A DNA stretch of 64,000 bases from Collinsella sp. GTDB lineage: Bacteria; Actinomycetota; Coriobacteriia; Coriobacteriales; Coriobacteriaceae. Location: contig DXMK01000004.1 in assembly GCA_019414245.1 (NCBI GenBank), positions 1 to 64,000 of the forward strand, given 5' to 3'. The position numbers and the translations under genes were made by a program. Below, piece after piece: positions 17,816 to 26,932 of this stretch. The stretch's first letter is position 1; each line of letters begins with the position of its first letter. The notes below the pieces were generated by a model that did not search any database, had not been told where the DNA came from, and saw only the letters and a program-made list of their open reading frames with translations.

Positions 17816-18781
17816 TTAAAAATTCTTGTCGAGGAACTCGTCGACCGTATTCCAGTAGAGCTCGGGGTCAACTTGCGCGCTCTTGGCGTGGGTGGCGCCA
17901 TGGATGGTGAGCTTTTGCTTGACCTTGCTGGCGCACACGTCGTAGTTTTGGTCGAGCATGTCGTACGGCACAAAGGTGTCCTGGTCGCCGTGGATGAACA
18001 ACATGGGAACCGTCGCGTGTTTGAGTTGCTCCACACTGCTCGCCTTATGAAAGTCGTAGCCCGCGCGCACGTTGCACACCAAGTTTGCTACATCGAGCAA
18101 GGGAAAACTGGGCAGGCCAAATACATCCTTGAGCTGCAGGGAAAACTCGTCCCAAACGCTTGTATAGCCGCAGTCCTCGATAATGCATTTCACATTTGCG
18201 GGCAGAGATTCCCCCGCTACGTTCATGGCAGTCGCCGCGCCCATCGACTCGCCAAAGACCAGGATGCGCGCCTTGGGATCGGCCGCAACAATCCGCCCGA
18301 TCCACGCGACGACATCGAGTCGCTCGGGCCAGCCCATGCCGATGTAGTCACCGCCGGAACGCTCGTGGGCGCGGGCGGCGGGTGCGAGTACGTTCATGCC
18401 GCGGTCGTGGAATCGCTTGACGTATCGGGCCATACCGATGGGCTCGTTGGTATATCCATGCAGGCAGACGGCGTAGTCGTGCGTGCTCTCCGACGCAGCA
18501 TAATACCAGGCGGCAAGCTCGGTCCCGTCATCTGCGGTGAGGCTGCTGCTCTCGCGGTTTTCCTTAAACCACGCCCGTGCCTCGCCCTCCTCGGCGTCAA
18601 TCTGCTCGCCCTTTTCGGCGTCCTTGCCGTCCTGCATCATCTTCATGGTGTATGGCGCGCGGGGATTCAGCGCGAAGTCAAACAGAAAGTTGCCGGCAAA
18701 CCCCAGCAGCGCGACAACGACTACCAACGTAACAATGCCGGCTATCTTGAACTTTCGATGGGGGTGTGCGCTTTGGGACAT
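17816..18781 (-). CDS. Membrane-anchored alpha/beta hydrolase
   Basis: 321 residues. Basic start, then one membrane helix (about 12-35) and an alpha/beta hydrolase domain facing outward. The nucleophile elbow is GESMG (GxSxG), the acid is probably in HGDQDTFVP, and the His in HGATHAKS near the C-terminus. It resembles the YqiA/BD-FAE-like surface hydrolase group of Gram-positive bacteria (esterase or peptidase, substrate unknown). AAGGAG precedes the ATG on the minus strand. The gene converges on the DUF362 gene. Confidence 0.87.
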   Translation of the reverse strand: MSQSAHPHRKFKIAGIVTLVVVVALLGFAGNFLFDFALNPRAPYTMKMMQDGKDAEKGEQIDAEEGEARAWFKENRESSSLTADDGTELAAWYYAASESTHDYAVCLHGYTNEPIGMARYVKRFHDRGMNVLAPAARAHERSGGDYIGMGWPERLDVVAWIGRIVAADPKARILVFGESMGAATAMNVAGESLPANVKCIIEDCGYTSVWDEFSLQLKDVFGLPSFPLLDVANLVCNVRAGYDFHKASSVEQLKHATVPMLFIHGDQDTFVPYDMLDQNYDVCASKVKQKLTIHGATHAKSAQVDPELYWNTVDEFLDKNF

Positions 18782-18967
18782 TCGCGGTTCTCCTTAAAGA
18801 TGTTAATACATCAACATTTAATGCAAGCGCATTATGGACGTTCGCCGTTGATGCGTCAACAGGCAAAGAATGGGTAAACAAAGGGTCACGTATGGTGCAA
18901 ATTTCGCACGTACCTAGACGCTTTGATATAGTGTTGAGAACTCTTTACGTTGGAGGATGTAACCGGC

Positions 18968-19651
18968 ATGTCCGATTCGAGCGACAGTTCTAAGCCGCGA
19001 CCCAAGACCGCGGCCGTTCCACACTACACGGTGGGTGAGGAGATCATGAACTCCGTCACCCATGGTGTCGGCTGTCTGCTGGGTATCGCGGGCCTGGTGC
19101 TCCTGATCGTATTCGCCGCCCTGCGCGGCGGAGGCCCGGCCCACATGGCCGCGGCAATTGTCTATGGCGTCAGCATTATCCTCGAATACCTAGCCTCCAC
19201 GCTCTACCACGCGATTCAGCCCGCGCGCGCCAAGCGCGTGTTCCGCATTATCGACCACAGCTGCATCTACCTGCTCATAGCCGGCAGCTATACGCCGTTT
19301 TGCCTCATCACGCTCGCAAACGACGGCGGCCCTGCGCTGTTCTTTGCCGTATGGGCCATCGCCATCATCGGCATCGCCCTCGAGTGCTTCCTGCGCGAGC
19401 GCCAGCCGCATTGGGTAAGCGGCCTGGTCTATCTGCTGATGGGCTGGCTCGTTGTCTTTAAGCTGCCCGAGCTCGTGGCGCTGCTCAACCCCGTGGCACT
19501 TGCCCTGCTCGCCGTCGGCGGCGTGTGCTACACCGCGGGCGTGCCGTTCTATATCGCCAAAAACGTGCGCTATCTGCACAGCGTGTTTCACCTGTGGGTG
19601 CTCGCCGGCAGCATCTTCCAGTTCATGGCGGTGATCCTCTTCGTAATCTAG
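18968..19651 (+). CDS. Hemolysin III family membrane protein (TrhA/YqfA-like)
   Basis: 227 residues with seven predicted membrane helices, a PAQR/hemolysin-III fold. The family histidines and acidic residue are visible (NSVTHGVG near 30-37, SxxYH in STLYHAI near 80, and HSVFHLWVLAG near the end), which bind a metal in PAQR proteins. Its cellular role is thought to be membrane homeostasis; the name hemolysin is historical. A GGAGG precedes the ATG at 18968. Confidence 0.88.
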   Translation: MSDSSDSSKPRPKTAAVPHYTVGEEIMNSVTHGVGCLLGIAGLVLLIVFAALRGGGPAHMAAAIVYGVSIILEYLASTLYHAIQPARAKRVFRIIDHSCIYLLIAGSYTPFCLITLANDGGPALFFAVWAIAIIGIALECFLRERQPHWVSGLVYLLMGWLVVFKLPELVALLNPVALALLAVGGVCYTAGVPFYIAKNVRYLHSVFHLWVLAGSIFQFMAVILFVI

Positions 19652-19759
19652 CGACCACGCCCATGCCCTCGCTTCCACGGGCGACCGGCGCAATTGCCCT
19701 ATCCGTCACCTACGCTTACTACCCAACGTCCCGAATCTTGGAGGTTCGAGAAACTCCCG

Positions 19760-21133
19760 ATGGACATAACCATCTCCCTTATCACCACCCTCGTTTTGAC
19801 CCTCATCAACGGCTACTTCTCTATGTCCGAGATGGCGCTCACCACGGCCAAGCGCGCCGTGCTGGAGCATGAGGCCGAGGAAGGCGACAAGCGCGCCGAG
19901 CGTGCCATTAAGCTGGCTGCCGACTCCGACCAGCTGCTCGCCACCATCCAGGTCGCCATCACGCTCGTGGGCTTCGCCTCGTCCGCCGTTGCCTCGACGA
20001 GCCTGTCCGACCCGCTCGCCACGTGGCTCATGAGCTTTGGCATCGCGCCGCTCTCCGCCATCGCGCGCGGCCTGGCGCCGGTCATCATCACCGTCGCGGT
20101 CGCCTTCGTGTCCATCGTGATCGGCGAGCTCGTCCCCAAGCGCATCGGCCTGGCCAATGCCGAGGGCGTGTCCAAGCAGGTCGTGGGACCGTTGTCGTTT
20201 TTCCAAAAGATCGCCCGTCCGCTCGTGTGGCTGACTGGCGCTTGCTCCGATGGCCTGGCCCGCATTCTGCGCATCAAGAGCGCCGACGACCGGCAGAACG
20301 TCTCGGAAGAAGAGATCAAGTACATGGTCTCGGAGCAGGACGACCTGCTCGACGAGGAAAAGCGTATGATCCACGAGATCTTCGACCTGGGCGACACCGT
20401 TGCCCGCGAGGTCATGGTGCCGCGCGTGGACACCACCATGTGCGAGGACGACGAGACGGTCGCCGACGTGCTGTCTACCATGCGCCAGACCGGCTTTAGC
20501 CGCATCCCCGTCTATCACGAGGATCCCGACAACGTCGCGGGCATTGCGCACATCAAGGACCTGATCCAGCCCGCGCTCGACGGCAAGGGCGACCAGCCCA
20601 TCGCCGGCTTTTTGCGCGACGCCACCTTTGTGCCCGACACCAAGGACATCCTGCCGCTGCTGTCCGAGATGCAGACCTCGCACGACCAGATCGTGGTCGT
20701 CGTGGATGAGTACGGCGGCACGGCCGGCATCATCACCATCGAGGACATCGTCGAGGAGATCGTGGGCGAGATCGAGGACGAGTTCGACCCCGACAACAAG
20801 TACCTCACGCGCCTTTCGCGCCGCGAGTGGCTCGTCGATGGGCGTTTTTCGTGCGATGACGCGATTGAGCTTGGTTGGCCGCTCGAGGAAAGCGATGATT
20901 ATGAGACCATCGCCGGCTGGATTTTGGAGCTTTGCGACTCGGTGCCCGACATCGGAGAGGTGTTTGAGGTCGCGGGGTACAAGTTTAAAGTGCAGTCGAT
21001 GCGTGGCCAGCGCATCTCGCTCATTCGCGTGATCGCTCCGGCCGAAACCGATAAGAAGGATTCCGAGTCTTCGGTAGACGAGCCGACGACGTCGGGTGCG
21101 GGTTCCGCGAATCCGCACGACGGCGACGAGTAG
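19760..21133 (+). CDS. HlyC/CorC family protein (DUF21, CBS pair, CorC_HlyC)
   Basis: 457 residues: a DUF21 membrane domain (about 1-185, four helices), a CBS pair (about 200-325) and a C-terminal CorC_HlyC domain (about 340-425), then an acidic tail. CNNM/CorC proteins export or regulate Mg2+ with ATP binding at the CBS pair. It is likely involved in magnesium or cobalt homeostasis. Start chosen at ATG 19760, where the DUF21 helix begins. The next gene follows by 24 bases. Confidence 0.9.
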   Translation: MDITISLITTLVLTLINGYFSMSEMALTTAKRAVLEHEAEEGDKRAERAIKLAADSDQLLATIQVAITLVGFASSAVASTSLSDPLATWLMSFGIAPLSAIARGLAPVIITVAVAFVSIVIGELVPKRIGLANAEGVSKQVVGPLSFFQKIARPLVWLTGACSDGLARILRIKSADDRQNVSEEEIKYMVSEQDDLLDEEKRMIHEIFDLGDTVAREVMVPRVDTTMCEDDETVADVLSTMRQTGFSRIPVYHEDPDNVAGIAHIKDLIQPALDGKGDQPIAGFLRDATFVPDTKDILPLLSEMQTSHDQIVVVVDEYGGTAGIITIEDIVEEIVGEIEDEFDPDNKYLTRLSRREWLVDGRFSCDDAIELGWPLEESDDYETIAGWILELCDSVPDIGEVFEVAGYKFKVQSMRGQRISLIRVIAPAETDKKDSESSVDEPTTSGAGSANPHDGDE

Positions 21134-21157
21134 GACAAGGAAGAGTAGGGGAGAGTT

Positions 21158-21991
21158 ATGGCAGGCCTGTTCAACATCCTTAAGGTCACCGTCAGCGAGG
21201 ACAAGATCTGCGCGCACGTGCTGGTGAACCCCGGCATGCCGCTCATGACCTCGGAGGATATCGAGGCCACGGCGCGCGTGTACTACCTGGTGCCGGCGAT
21301 TGCCAAGCACCTGTGCCTGGGCGATTCCGGCCGCGAGTTCCAGGACTGCATGGGTCAGACCGAGCTATGCCACCTGCTGGAGCATGTGACGGTTGAGCTC
21401 ATGAACGAGACCGGTCTTGCCGGTAGCATCTCGTGCGGCCGCACGCGCGTAAGCGAGCATGACGAGCGTGTCTTTGAGGTCGAGCTTTCGTGCCCCGATG
21501 ACGCACTGGCCATCGGTGCGCTGTCGTCGGCCACCTTTATGATGGACTGGGCGTACCTGCACGCCGACCAGCCTGCCCCCGACGTGGAAGGCACGGTCGC
21601 GGGCCTACGCAACCTGGTGCTGGGCATGCGCGCCGAGGCCGAGGGCAAGGATCCTCACGAGGCCGTCGCCGCTGCGAACGGCGAAGATACTGCCGAGGAC
21701 GAGGGCGCTGACGAGGGCGATGTGCCGGTTGACGCCGAGCCCGTTGCCGATGCGACCGCCGAGCCCGTTTCCACCGAGCCCCAGGGCGTCCCCAACTTTG
21801 ACGACGAGCCCCAGGTGGCGATTGATACCGAGGGCGCGGTTGCCGAGAACCACGAGGCCTCCGCTGCCGTCTTTGGCGGTGCGGCGACGGTTCCGGCGGG
21901 ACCTGCGCATGAGGGCGGCCTGCCGCTCGTGGACGGCGCCGGCGAGGACCCGGGTGCCACGGTGGCCATGCCGGCTATGCCTCAGGAGTAG
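21158..21991 (+). CDS. Free-standing cyanophycin-synthetase-N-like domain with acidic tail
   Basis: 277 residues. Residues about 1-140 resemble the N-terminal domain of cyanophycin synthetase CphA: the LLEHVTVELMNETGLAG segment matches the family's IVEHVALELQ..AG, followed by an equivalent of GRTR and a V-x-V-x strand. No ATP-grasp or Mur ligase domain follows, so it cannot make cyanophycin by itself. Residues 150-277 are a low-complexity acidic Ala/Glu/Asp/Pro tail, probably disordered. It sits between a CorC-like gene and YtxH/PRC genes. The similarity is by eye; the function is unknown. Confidence 0.65.
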   Translation: MAGLFNILKVTVSEDKICAHVLVNPGMPLMTSEDIEATARVYYLVPAIAKHLCLGDSGREFQDCMGQTELCHLLEHVTVELMNETGLAGSISCGRTRVSEHDERVFEVELSCPDDALAIGALSSATFMMDWAYLHADQPAPDVEGTVAGLRNLVLGMRAEAEGKDPHEAVAAANGEDTAEDEGADEGDVPVDAEPVADATAEPVSTEPQGVPNFDDEPQVAIDTEGAVAENHEASAAVFGGAATVPAGPAHEGGLPLVDGAGEDPGATVAMPAMPQE

Positions 21992-22070
21992 GCCTACGCG
22001 TTTATCACCATCACGTACCTGCGCCTTTGCCGTACGCAGATGAGCGGAGCGGCAAGTGATGCGCTGCGGG

Positions 22071-22076
22071 TATAAT
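22071..22076 (+). promoter_or_regulatory. -10 element for the YtxH/PRC-barrel operon
   Basis: A consensus TATAAT about 50 bases before the YtxH start. No clear -35 is seen at the usual distance. Confidence 0.5.
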
Positions 22077-22127
22077 GGACAGCATTCAAACGGTGGGCAC
22101 CGACGTGCCCGCAGGAGAGGAATGATC

Positions 22128-22517
22128 ATGGGTAAGACTTTCAGCTTTGTCTCCGGCGCACTTTTTGGTGCTGCTGCTGGCGCTATTATCGGCGTTGCTC
22201 TGGCCCCGCGCTCGGGCGCCGAAACCCGCGCCATGGCTGCCGATATCGCCAACGACGCCTGGGACAATATGCGCGACACCTACGAGCACGGCGCCGAGGA
22301 GGCCCGTGCTGCGGTGAATGACTTTGGCCCGATGGTCGACGCCAAGACCGACGACCTGCGCGCCAAGGTCGACCTGGCCCGCGAGCGCATGGACCAGCTG
22401 CGCGAGCAGCTCAACGACGCCATTTCGGGTGGCAACGTGACGCCTGCCGCCGACGTCGTGGTCGAGAACGCCGTCGAGGCTGATGCCGGGGCTGCGGAAC
22501 CCTCGACCGAGGCATAA
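22128..22517 (+). CDS. YtxH domain protein
   Basis: 129 residues: a short N-terminal membrane helix with the Gly-rich GALFGAAAGAIIGVALAP signature of YtxH proteins, a charged amphipathic region (about 40-100), and an acidic tail. YtxH proteins are small general-stress-associated membrane proteins of unknown mechanism. The ATG at 22128 is favoured over 22122 by the spacing to AGGAGAGG. Its stop overlaps the next start by one base. Confidence 0.8.
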   Translation: MGKTFSFVSGALFGAAAGAIIGVALAPRSGAETRAMAADIANDAWDNMRDTYEHGAEEARAAVNDFGPMVDAKTDDLRAKVDLARERMDQLREQLNDAISGGNVTPAADVVVENAVEADAGAAEPSTEA

Positions 22518-23272
22518 TGCGCGCTGGGGATTTTGTCGGCGCCAAGATCTATCGCAAGCCTACCGAGGACAAGCGCACCAAAAAGGACGGCACGCCGCGC
22601 AGCCCCAAAAAGCTCGGAAAGATTCACTTTCCGGTCTTTACCCCGGGCGGTACGCGCGTGGTCGGCTTTATGGTCCGCCAGTCCGATATCGCGGGCATGA
22701 TCGAGCGTCCCGACCGATTCGTAGCGCTCGACGCCATTGGTGTCTACGAGGGCGCCATTGCGGTCGATGACGTCAAGGACACGTACGATGCCGCCGCCGC
22801 CAAGCGCCTCGACATCAACCTGGACGATTGCATCATCTGGGTCGGTATGGACGTGCGCACGGAATCGGGCGACGTCGTGGGCTATTGCTCGGACGTTGAG
22901 TTCAAGCCGCGCTCGGGCATCGTGCAGGCATTCTATGTGACCGCCGGTGCTGCTTCGAGTGTTTTGGTTGGTGACACGCAGGTGCCGCCGACGATGCTGC
23001 GCGGCTACGAGAACGGCGCGATGGTCGTCTCGGACGAGGTCAAGTCGCTCGGGTATTCGGGCGGTGCGGCTGCCAAGGCCGCCGAGGCCAGCGTCGTGGT
23101 GGGCGACAAGGTCAAAAAGGGCGCCAAGGTGCTCGACGACAAGGGATCGGTCGCCGTGGACAAAGGCAGTCGCGCACTGGGCAAGCAGCTCGGCAAGACG
23201 CGCGGCATGTTCAAGGCCTTTAAGGACGAATACCAAAAGGCGAGCGGAGGCTCGTCAAAAGCTACAAAATAG
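22517..23272 (+). CDS. PRC-barrel domain protein
   Basis: 251 residues with two PRC-barrel-like units (about 1-90 and 90-175) and a Lys/Ala-rich C-terminal region. PRC barrels bind RNA-processing or metal-related partners; no enzyme motif is seen. Translation is coupled to the YtxH gene by a TAATG overlap, so the two proteins are probably made together. A terminator follows at 23294. Confidence 0.75.
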   Translation: MRAGDFVGAKIYRKPTEDKRTKKDGTPRSPKKLGKIHFPVFTPGGTRVVGFMVRQSDIAGMIERPDRFVALDAIGVYEGAIAVDDVKDTYDAAAAKRLDINLDDCIIWVGMDVRTESGDVVGYCSDVEFKPRSGIVQAFYVTAGAASSVLVGDTQVPPTMLRGYENGAMVVSDEVKSLGYSGGAAAKAAEASVVVGDKVKKGAKVLDDKGSVAVDKGSRALGKQLGKTRGMFKAFKDEYQKASGGSSKATK

Positions 23273-23293
23273 CGACGTACCAAATGATGGGAG

Positions 23294-23323
23294 GCAAGCC
23301 GGAGACCTGTTGCTCCGGCTTGC
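23294..23323 (+). terminator. Hairpin after the PRC-barrel gene
   Basis: A perfect 11-bp stem (GCAAGCCGGAG at 23294-23304 with CTCCGGCTTGC at 23313-23323), 8-base loop, followed by TGTGTTT. A good intrinsic terminator candidate. Confidence 0.75.
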
Positions 23324-23344
23324 TGTGTTTATGGGGGAGGGCAC

Positions 23345-24751
23345 ATGCGCCAAAACGGATCCAACTTAAACGGGCGTTCGGGTGCGCGTCCGACGGCGCG
23401 CCGCGACCTGGGGCAGCTGCCCAGCGGTCAGCGCCGTCGCCGCCGTAAGCCCGGCGCGATGTACCTCAACCATAGCCGCGGGTTTAGCGACCGCAGCGCG
23501 CGCATCGGCAACGGGCGCTCGCCGCGCCGACCGTCCCGTCTGCCCTATGCGCTCATTGCCGTGGGCTGTGCGCTCGTGCTGTTTATCGCTGCCGTCGTGG
23601 GCTACGTCAACCGCAGCGTGGACGTGGAACTCAACGGGCAAAAGACCGCGGTGCGCGTGGGCTCTACGCTGCAGAATCTCATCGACGACCAGGAGTTGAC
23701 CGATACCTACGACGCAGGCGACCTGCTGGCCGTCGATGACAGCGTGCTCAAGCGCCATGGCGGCGAAAAGCTGTCGGTTAAGGTGGACGGCAAGCGCATA
23801 AAACAGGGCAAATGGGATAGCCGCGAACTTGAGGGCGGCGAGAAGGTGACGGTCAAGGATGGCCGTAACACCTACGAGAAGCACGAGGTTCAGGCTACGG
23901 TTATCGAGCCCAAGCTCAAGGTCGAGGGCACGGGCGCTATCGAGTATGTGCAGACATGGGGTGTCCAGGGCCGCTCCGAGGTGTGGGTTGGTGAGCAGTC
24001 GGAAAAGACGCAGGACCGCGGCGAGGTTGTGCCCGCCACCGATTGCGTCGTTGCGTGCGCCAGCGTGGCGCCCAAGGGCAACAAAAAGTACGTGGCGCTG
24101 ACGTTTGACGAGGGTCCGAGCGGCGCCACCAAACAGATCTTGCAGGTGCTCAAGGAAAAGGGCGTTACCGCGACGTTCTTCCTTTCGGGCGATGCGGCCG
24201 AGGCCTCGCCTGCCACGGCCAAGGCGATTGTCGATGCCGGGTGCGAGATCGGATCCAACAGCTACAGCGACGATTCGCTCAAGGGTCAGGACCGTGAGAC
24301 GGTACGCGAACAGATCACGAAAGGCACCGATGCGATTAAGTCGGCGACCGGCGTGAAGACGATGCTGCTGCGTGCTCCCTACGCTGCCTTTGACGAGCAA
24401 AACTGGATTGATGCGATGGACCTGGTCTCCGCCGTGGTCTCGTGGAATATTGACTCGGGCGACTGGCTGCTCAACGGTGCCGACGAGCAGGTCTCAACGG
24501 TGCTCGATTCGGTGACGCCGGGCAATATCGTGCTGCTCACCGATAGGGACGAATGCGCCGAGCAGACGCTCGAGGCGCTGCCGCAGATCATCGACGGCCT
24601 TGTCGCCGACGGCTACAAGATCGTGACGCTCAGCGACCTGGTCAAGACGGACACGTCGCTGAGCAAAAAGCTCACCTCGCTGACGAAGGTCACCATGCCC
24701 AAGGACGCCGTGTTCCCCCAACTTGCCGAGGACGATGACACCACAGAGTAG
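23345..24751 (+). CDS. Polysaccharide-deacetylase-fold protein with replaced metal ligands
   Basis: 468 residues. A basic cytoplasmic region (1-60) is followed by one membrane helix (about 62-83), G5/DUF348-like beta segments (about 88-190) and a NodB-type deacetylase domain (about 245-440). The fold motifs are recognisable but the catalytic set is not. Motif 1 reads FDEGPS (D255, E256) instead of FDDGPS. The HxxxH of motif 2 is N305 and D309. The motif 5 His is T399. Motif 3 (RAPYAAF) and motif 4 (DSGDW) remain. Either it has lost deacetylase activity and acts as a wall-binding protein, or it uses different metal chemistry. Confidence 0.82.
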   Translation: MRQNGSNLNGRSGARPTARRDLGQLPSGQRRRRRKPGAMYLNHSRGFSDRSARIGNGRSPRRPSRLPYALIAVGCALVLFIAAVVGYVNRSVDVELNGQKTAVRVGSTLQNLIDDQELTDTYDAGDLLAVDDSVLKRHGGEKLSVKVDGKRIKQGKWDSRELEGGEKVTVKDGRNTYEKHEVQATVIEPKLKVEGTGAIEYVQTWGVQGRSEVWVGEQSEKTQDRGEVVPATDCVVACASVAPKGNKKYVALTFDEGPSGATKQILQVLKEKGVTATFFLSGDAAEASPATAKAIVDAGCEIGSNSYSDDSLKGQDRETVREQITKGTDAIKSATGVKTMLLRAPYAAFDEQNWIDAMDLVSAVVSWNIDSGDWLLNGADEQVSTVLDSVTPGNIVLLTDRDECAEQTLEALPQIIDGLVADGYKIVTLSDLVKTDTSLSKKLTSLTKVTMPKDAVFPQLAEDDDTTE

Positions 24752-25079
24752 TCATTGGGTAGTCGTTTAAGAACGTCCCCAATGGCTATGTCACGGATAC
24801 GTCAGCGTTTGGTATGCCTGCAATGTGCAGCGCATAAATTCGATGCCGCAGGGCGATGCTGATGCTATAGTTACTGCGGTTAATGAGGGTCAAGAGAAAG
24901 GTTACAGGTGAAATCCAAACCTCGACCATACAGTCGATGACCCCATGCAGGTGCTTTTTGCGCATGCACGGGGTGTAAGCGTCGAGCGGCGTGCCGCCCG
25001 CGCATGCGTATACATATCCAGAAGCCCCCGGACGCCGCACGCGCGGCCGCGTCCGGAGGAATAATGATGGGGAGCACCA
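24752..25079 (+). promoter_or_regulatory. REP unit and long structured leader before the MgtE-like gene
   Basis: A REP-like palindrome (ATTGGGTAGTCGTTTAAGAACGTCCCCAAT, 24755-24784) is followed by about 290 bases without a gene. Complementary segments suggest RNA structure: ACCCCATGCA near 24940 with TGCACGGGGT near 24970, and CCGGACGC near 25029 with GCGTCCGG just before the Shine-Dalgarno. Because the gene behind it is a magnesium-sensor/transporter pair, a metal-sensing leader is possible. I could not match it to the M-box or the Mn2+ riboswitch by eye. Confidence 0.4.
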
Positions 25080-26924
25080 TTGAATTATCTGAGTGAGATG
25101 CTCAAATTGCCAGTCTTGGACGTCGACGGCGAAAAGCTCGGCGTGGTCAACGATTTTGGCATTGCAACCGGCGAAGTTTTTCCGCACGTGACGTCGCTCG
25201 CGTTCCGCGGTCCCGGCAAGACGCCGTTCATGATCAGCTGGCGCAAATGGGTCGACCGCATCGACGAGACGGGCGTGTATCTCAATACGTCTGCCACCAA
25301 TATTCGCTTCTCGTACCTGCAGCCGACCGAGCTCCTGCTGGCGCGCGACGTTCTCAATAAGCAGATCGTCGACACGCAGGGCATGAAGGTCGTGCGCGTC
25401 AACGACATCAAGTTTTCCATGTCGGGCGAAAATCAGCTGCGCCTGCTGGGTGCCGAGGTCGGCGCCCGCGGTCTGCTGCGTGCAATCAGCCCCGCGCTCG
25501 AGCACGTCGTCGAGGGCTTTATGAAGCACCTGGGCAAGCCGCTCAGCGAGGACATTATCGCCTGGTCCTACATGGACCTGCTCGACCGCTCGACCAAGAA
25601 CATTCAACTCTCGGTGTCGCACAAGACGCTCGGCGAGCTGCACCCTGCCGACATCGCCGACATTATCGAGCAGCTCGACCCGCGCTTGCGTGCGCAGGTG
25701 TTTGCGCAGCTCGATACTGCCCAGGCCGCCGAGGCCATCTCGGAGTTCGATGACGACGAGCTTATGACCGAGATGCTCGAGGGCCTGTCCGACACCGACG
25801 CATCGTCGATGCTGGCCATGATGGACCCGGACGACGCTGCCGACCTGATCGACGAGCTTGATTACGAGAAGGCCGAGAAACTCCTGCGCCTGATGGGCGT
25901 CAAGGAGGAGAAGGCGATTCGTAACCTGCTGGGGTATGAGGACAACACCGCCGGCCGCATCATGACCTCGGAGTTTGTCTCCCTGCCCGCTACGGCAACG
26001 GTCGGTGACGCCATCGAGGCGATTCGCGAGCTCGACGAGGACTTCGAGAGCGTCTATTACGTCTATACCGAGGATCCGAGTGGCATGCTGACCGGCGTGC
26101 TTTCGCTGCGCACGCTGATCGTAGCCGACCGCGACGCCACGCTGGGTCAGTTGGCCTATCGCGACCTGGTCTATGTGTCGCCCGACGAGGACCAGGAAGA
26201 CGTGACGGACGAGATGACCAAGTACGACCTGGTTGCCATCCCTGTCTGCGACGAGAACCGTCATATCCTTGGTATCGTGACCTTCGACGACGCCATGGAC
26301 GTTATCGCCGAGGAGCATCAGGAGGACCTGCAGATCGCCGGTGTCGGCTCGGGCGATAGCGCGTCGGACGACTCGACGAACGTGCTCAGCTGGTTCGTGC
26401 ATCGCCAGTACTGGGTTGTTGTATGGGGCATCGCGTCGTGCATCATGGCGACCGTGCTGGGAACGGCGCTCGGCTCCGCGCATCTGGTGGTGTTCCCCAT
26501 GTGCGCCATGCCGCTCGTGCTGCTGGCGGCCTCGCGCATGGTGTCGTTCGTCAAGAACTACTTCCTGGAGTATGACGGTCACGACGACGAGCCCAAGCCG
26601 TATCTGGGATTCTTCTTCCAGAGCACGGGCATGGGCCTGATTCTGTCACTCGTGACCTACCTGTGCGCCCAGCTGGTGCGCACCGCTGCATTCCCCGATG
26701 CCTCTATGTTTGAGGAGCAGCTCTTTACCGGCTGCTTTAACATTGCCGCCATCATTTGCCTGGTTGGCAACATGAGTGCTGTGATTTACCTGATGGTGCT
26801 GTTCTGGCGTGACGAGCATGACCTCAACACGTCGGGCACCGCCATGAACGTTATTGCCGTCATGATCTCGTGTGTGGCGTATTGCATCGCCGCGGTGCTG
26901 CTCGCCATGTCAGTCATGGGCTAG
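25080..26924 (+). CDS. MgtE-sensor-domain membrane protein (PRC, MgtE_N, CBS pair)
   Basis: 614 residues. PRC-barrel-like segments (about 1-150) lead into an MgtE N-domain (about 180-275, repeated DPDDAADLIDEL-type helices) and a CBS pair (about 285-415). Four or five membrane helices fill about 435-614. The cytosolic half matches the Mg2+-sensing half of MgtE. The membrane half lacks the MgtE pore signatures (the GNxGxQ loop and the ATLSD Asp that binds Mg2+), so conduction by the usual route is doubtful. The gene directly precedes an Nramp-related transporter. The start is a TTG at 25080 with GGGGAG 5 bases upstream; an ATG at 25098 is possible. Confidence 0.85.
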   Translation: MNYLSEMLKLPVLDVDGEKLGVVNDFGIATGEVFPHVTSLAFRGPGKTPFMISWRKWVDRIDETGVYLNTSATNIRFSYLQPTELLLARDVLNKQIVDTQGMKVVRVNDIKFSMSGENQLRLLGAEVGARGLLRAISPALEHVVEGFMKHLGKPLSEDIIAWSYMDLLDRSTKNIQLSVSHKTLGELHPADIADIIEQLDPRLRAQVFAQLDTAQAAEAISEFDDDELMTEMLEGLSDTDASSMLAMMDPDDAADLIDELDYEKAEKLLRLMGVKEEKAIRNLLGYEDNTAGRIMTSEFVSLPATATVGDAIEAIRELDEDFESVYYVYTEDPSGMLTGVLSLRTLIVADRDATLGQLAYRDLVYVSPDEDQEDVTDEMTKYDLVAIPVCDENRHILGIVTFDDAMDVIAEEHQEDLQIAGVGSGDSASDDSTNVLSWFVHRQYWVVVWGIASCIMATVLGTALGSAHLVVFPMCAMPLVLLAASRMVSFVKNYFLEYDGHDDEPKPYLGFFFQSTGMGLILSLVTYLCAQLVRTAAFPDASMFEEQLFTGCFNIAAIICLVGNMSAVIYLMVLFWRDEHDLNTSGTAMNVIAVMISCVAYCIAAVLLAMSVMG

Positions 26925-26932
26925 GTGGTCGC

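Noticed and set aside
19706..21310. 534-codon minus-strand open frame opposite the CorC-like gene
   Set aside because: A shadow of a real gene with clear DUF21 and CBS domains on the plus strand.
24785..25079. A definite M-box magnesium riboswitch
   Set aside because: Some words are vaguely similar, but I cannot align the conserved core by eye, so it is left only as a possible structured leader.
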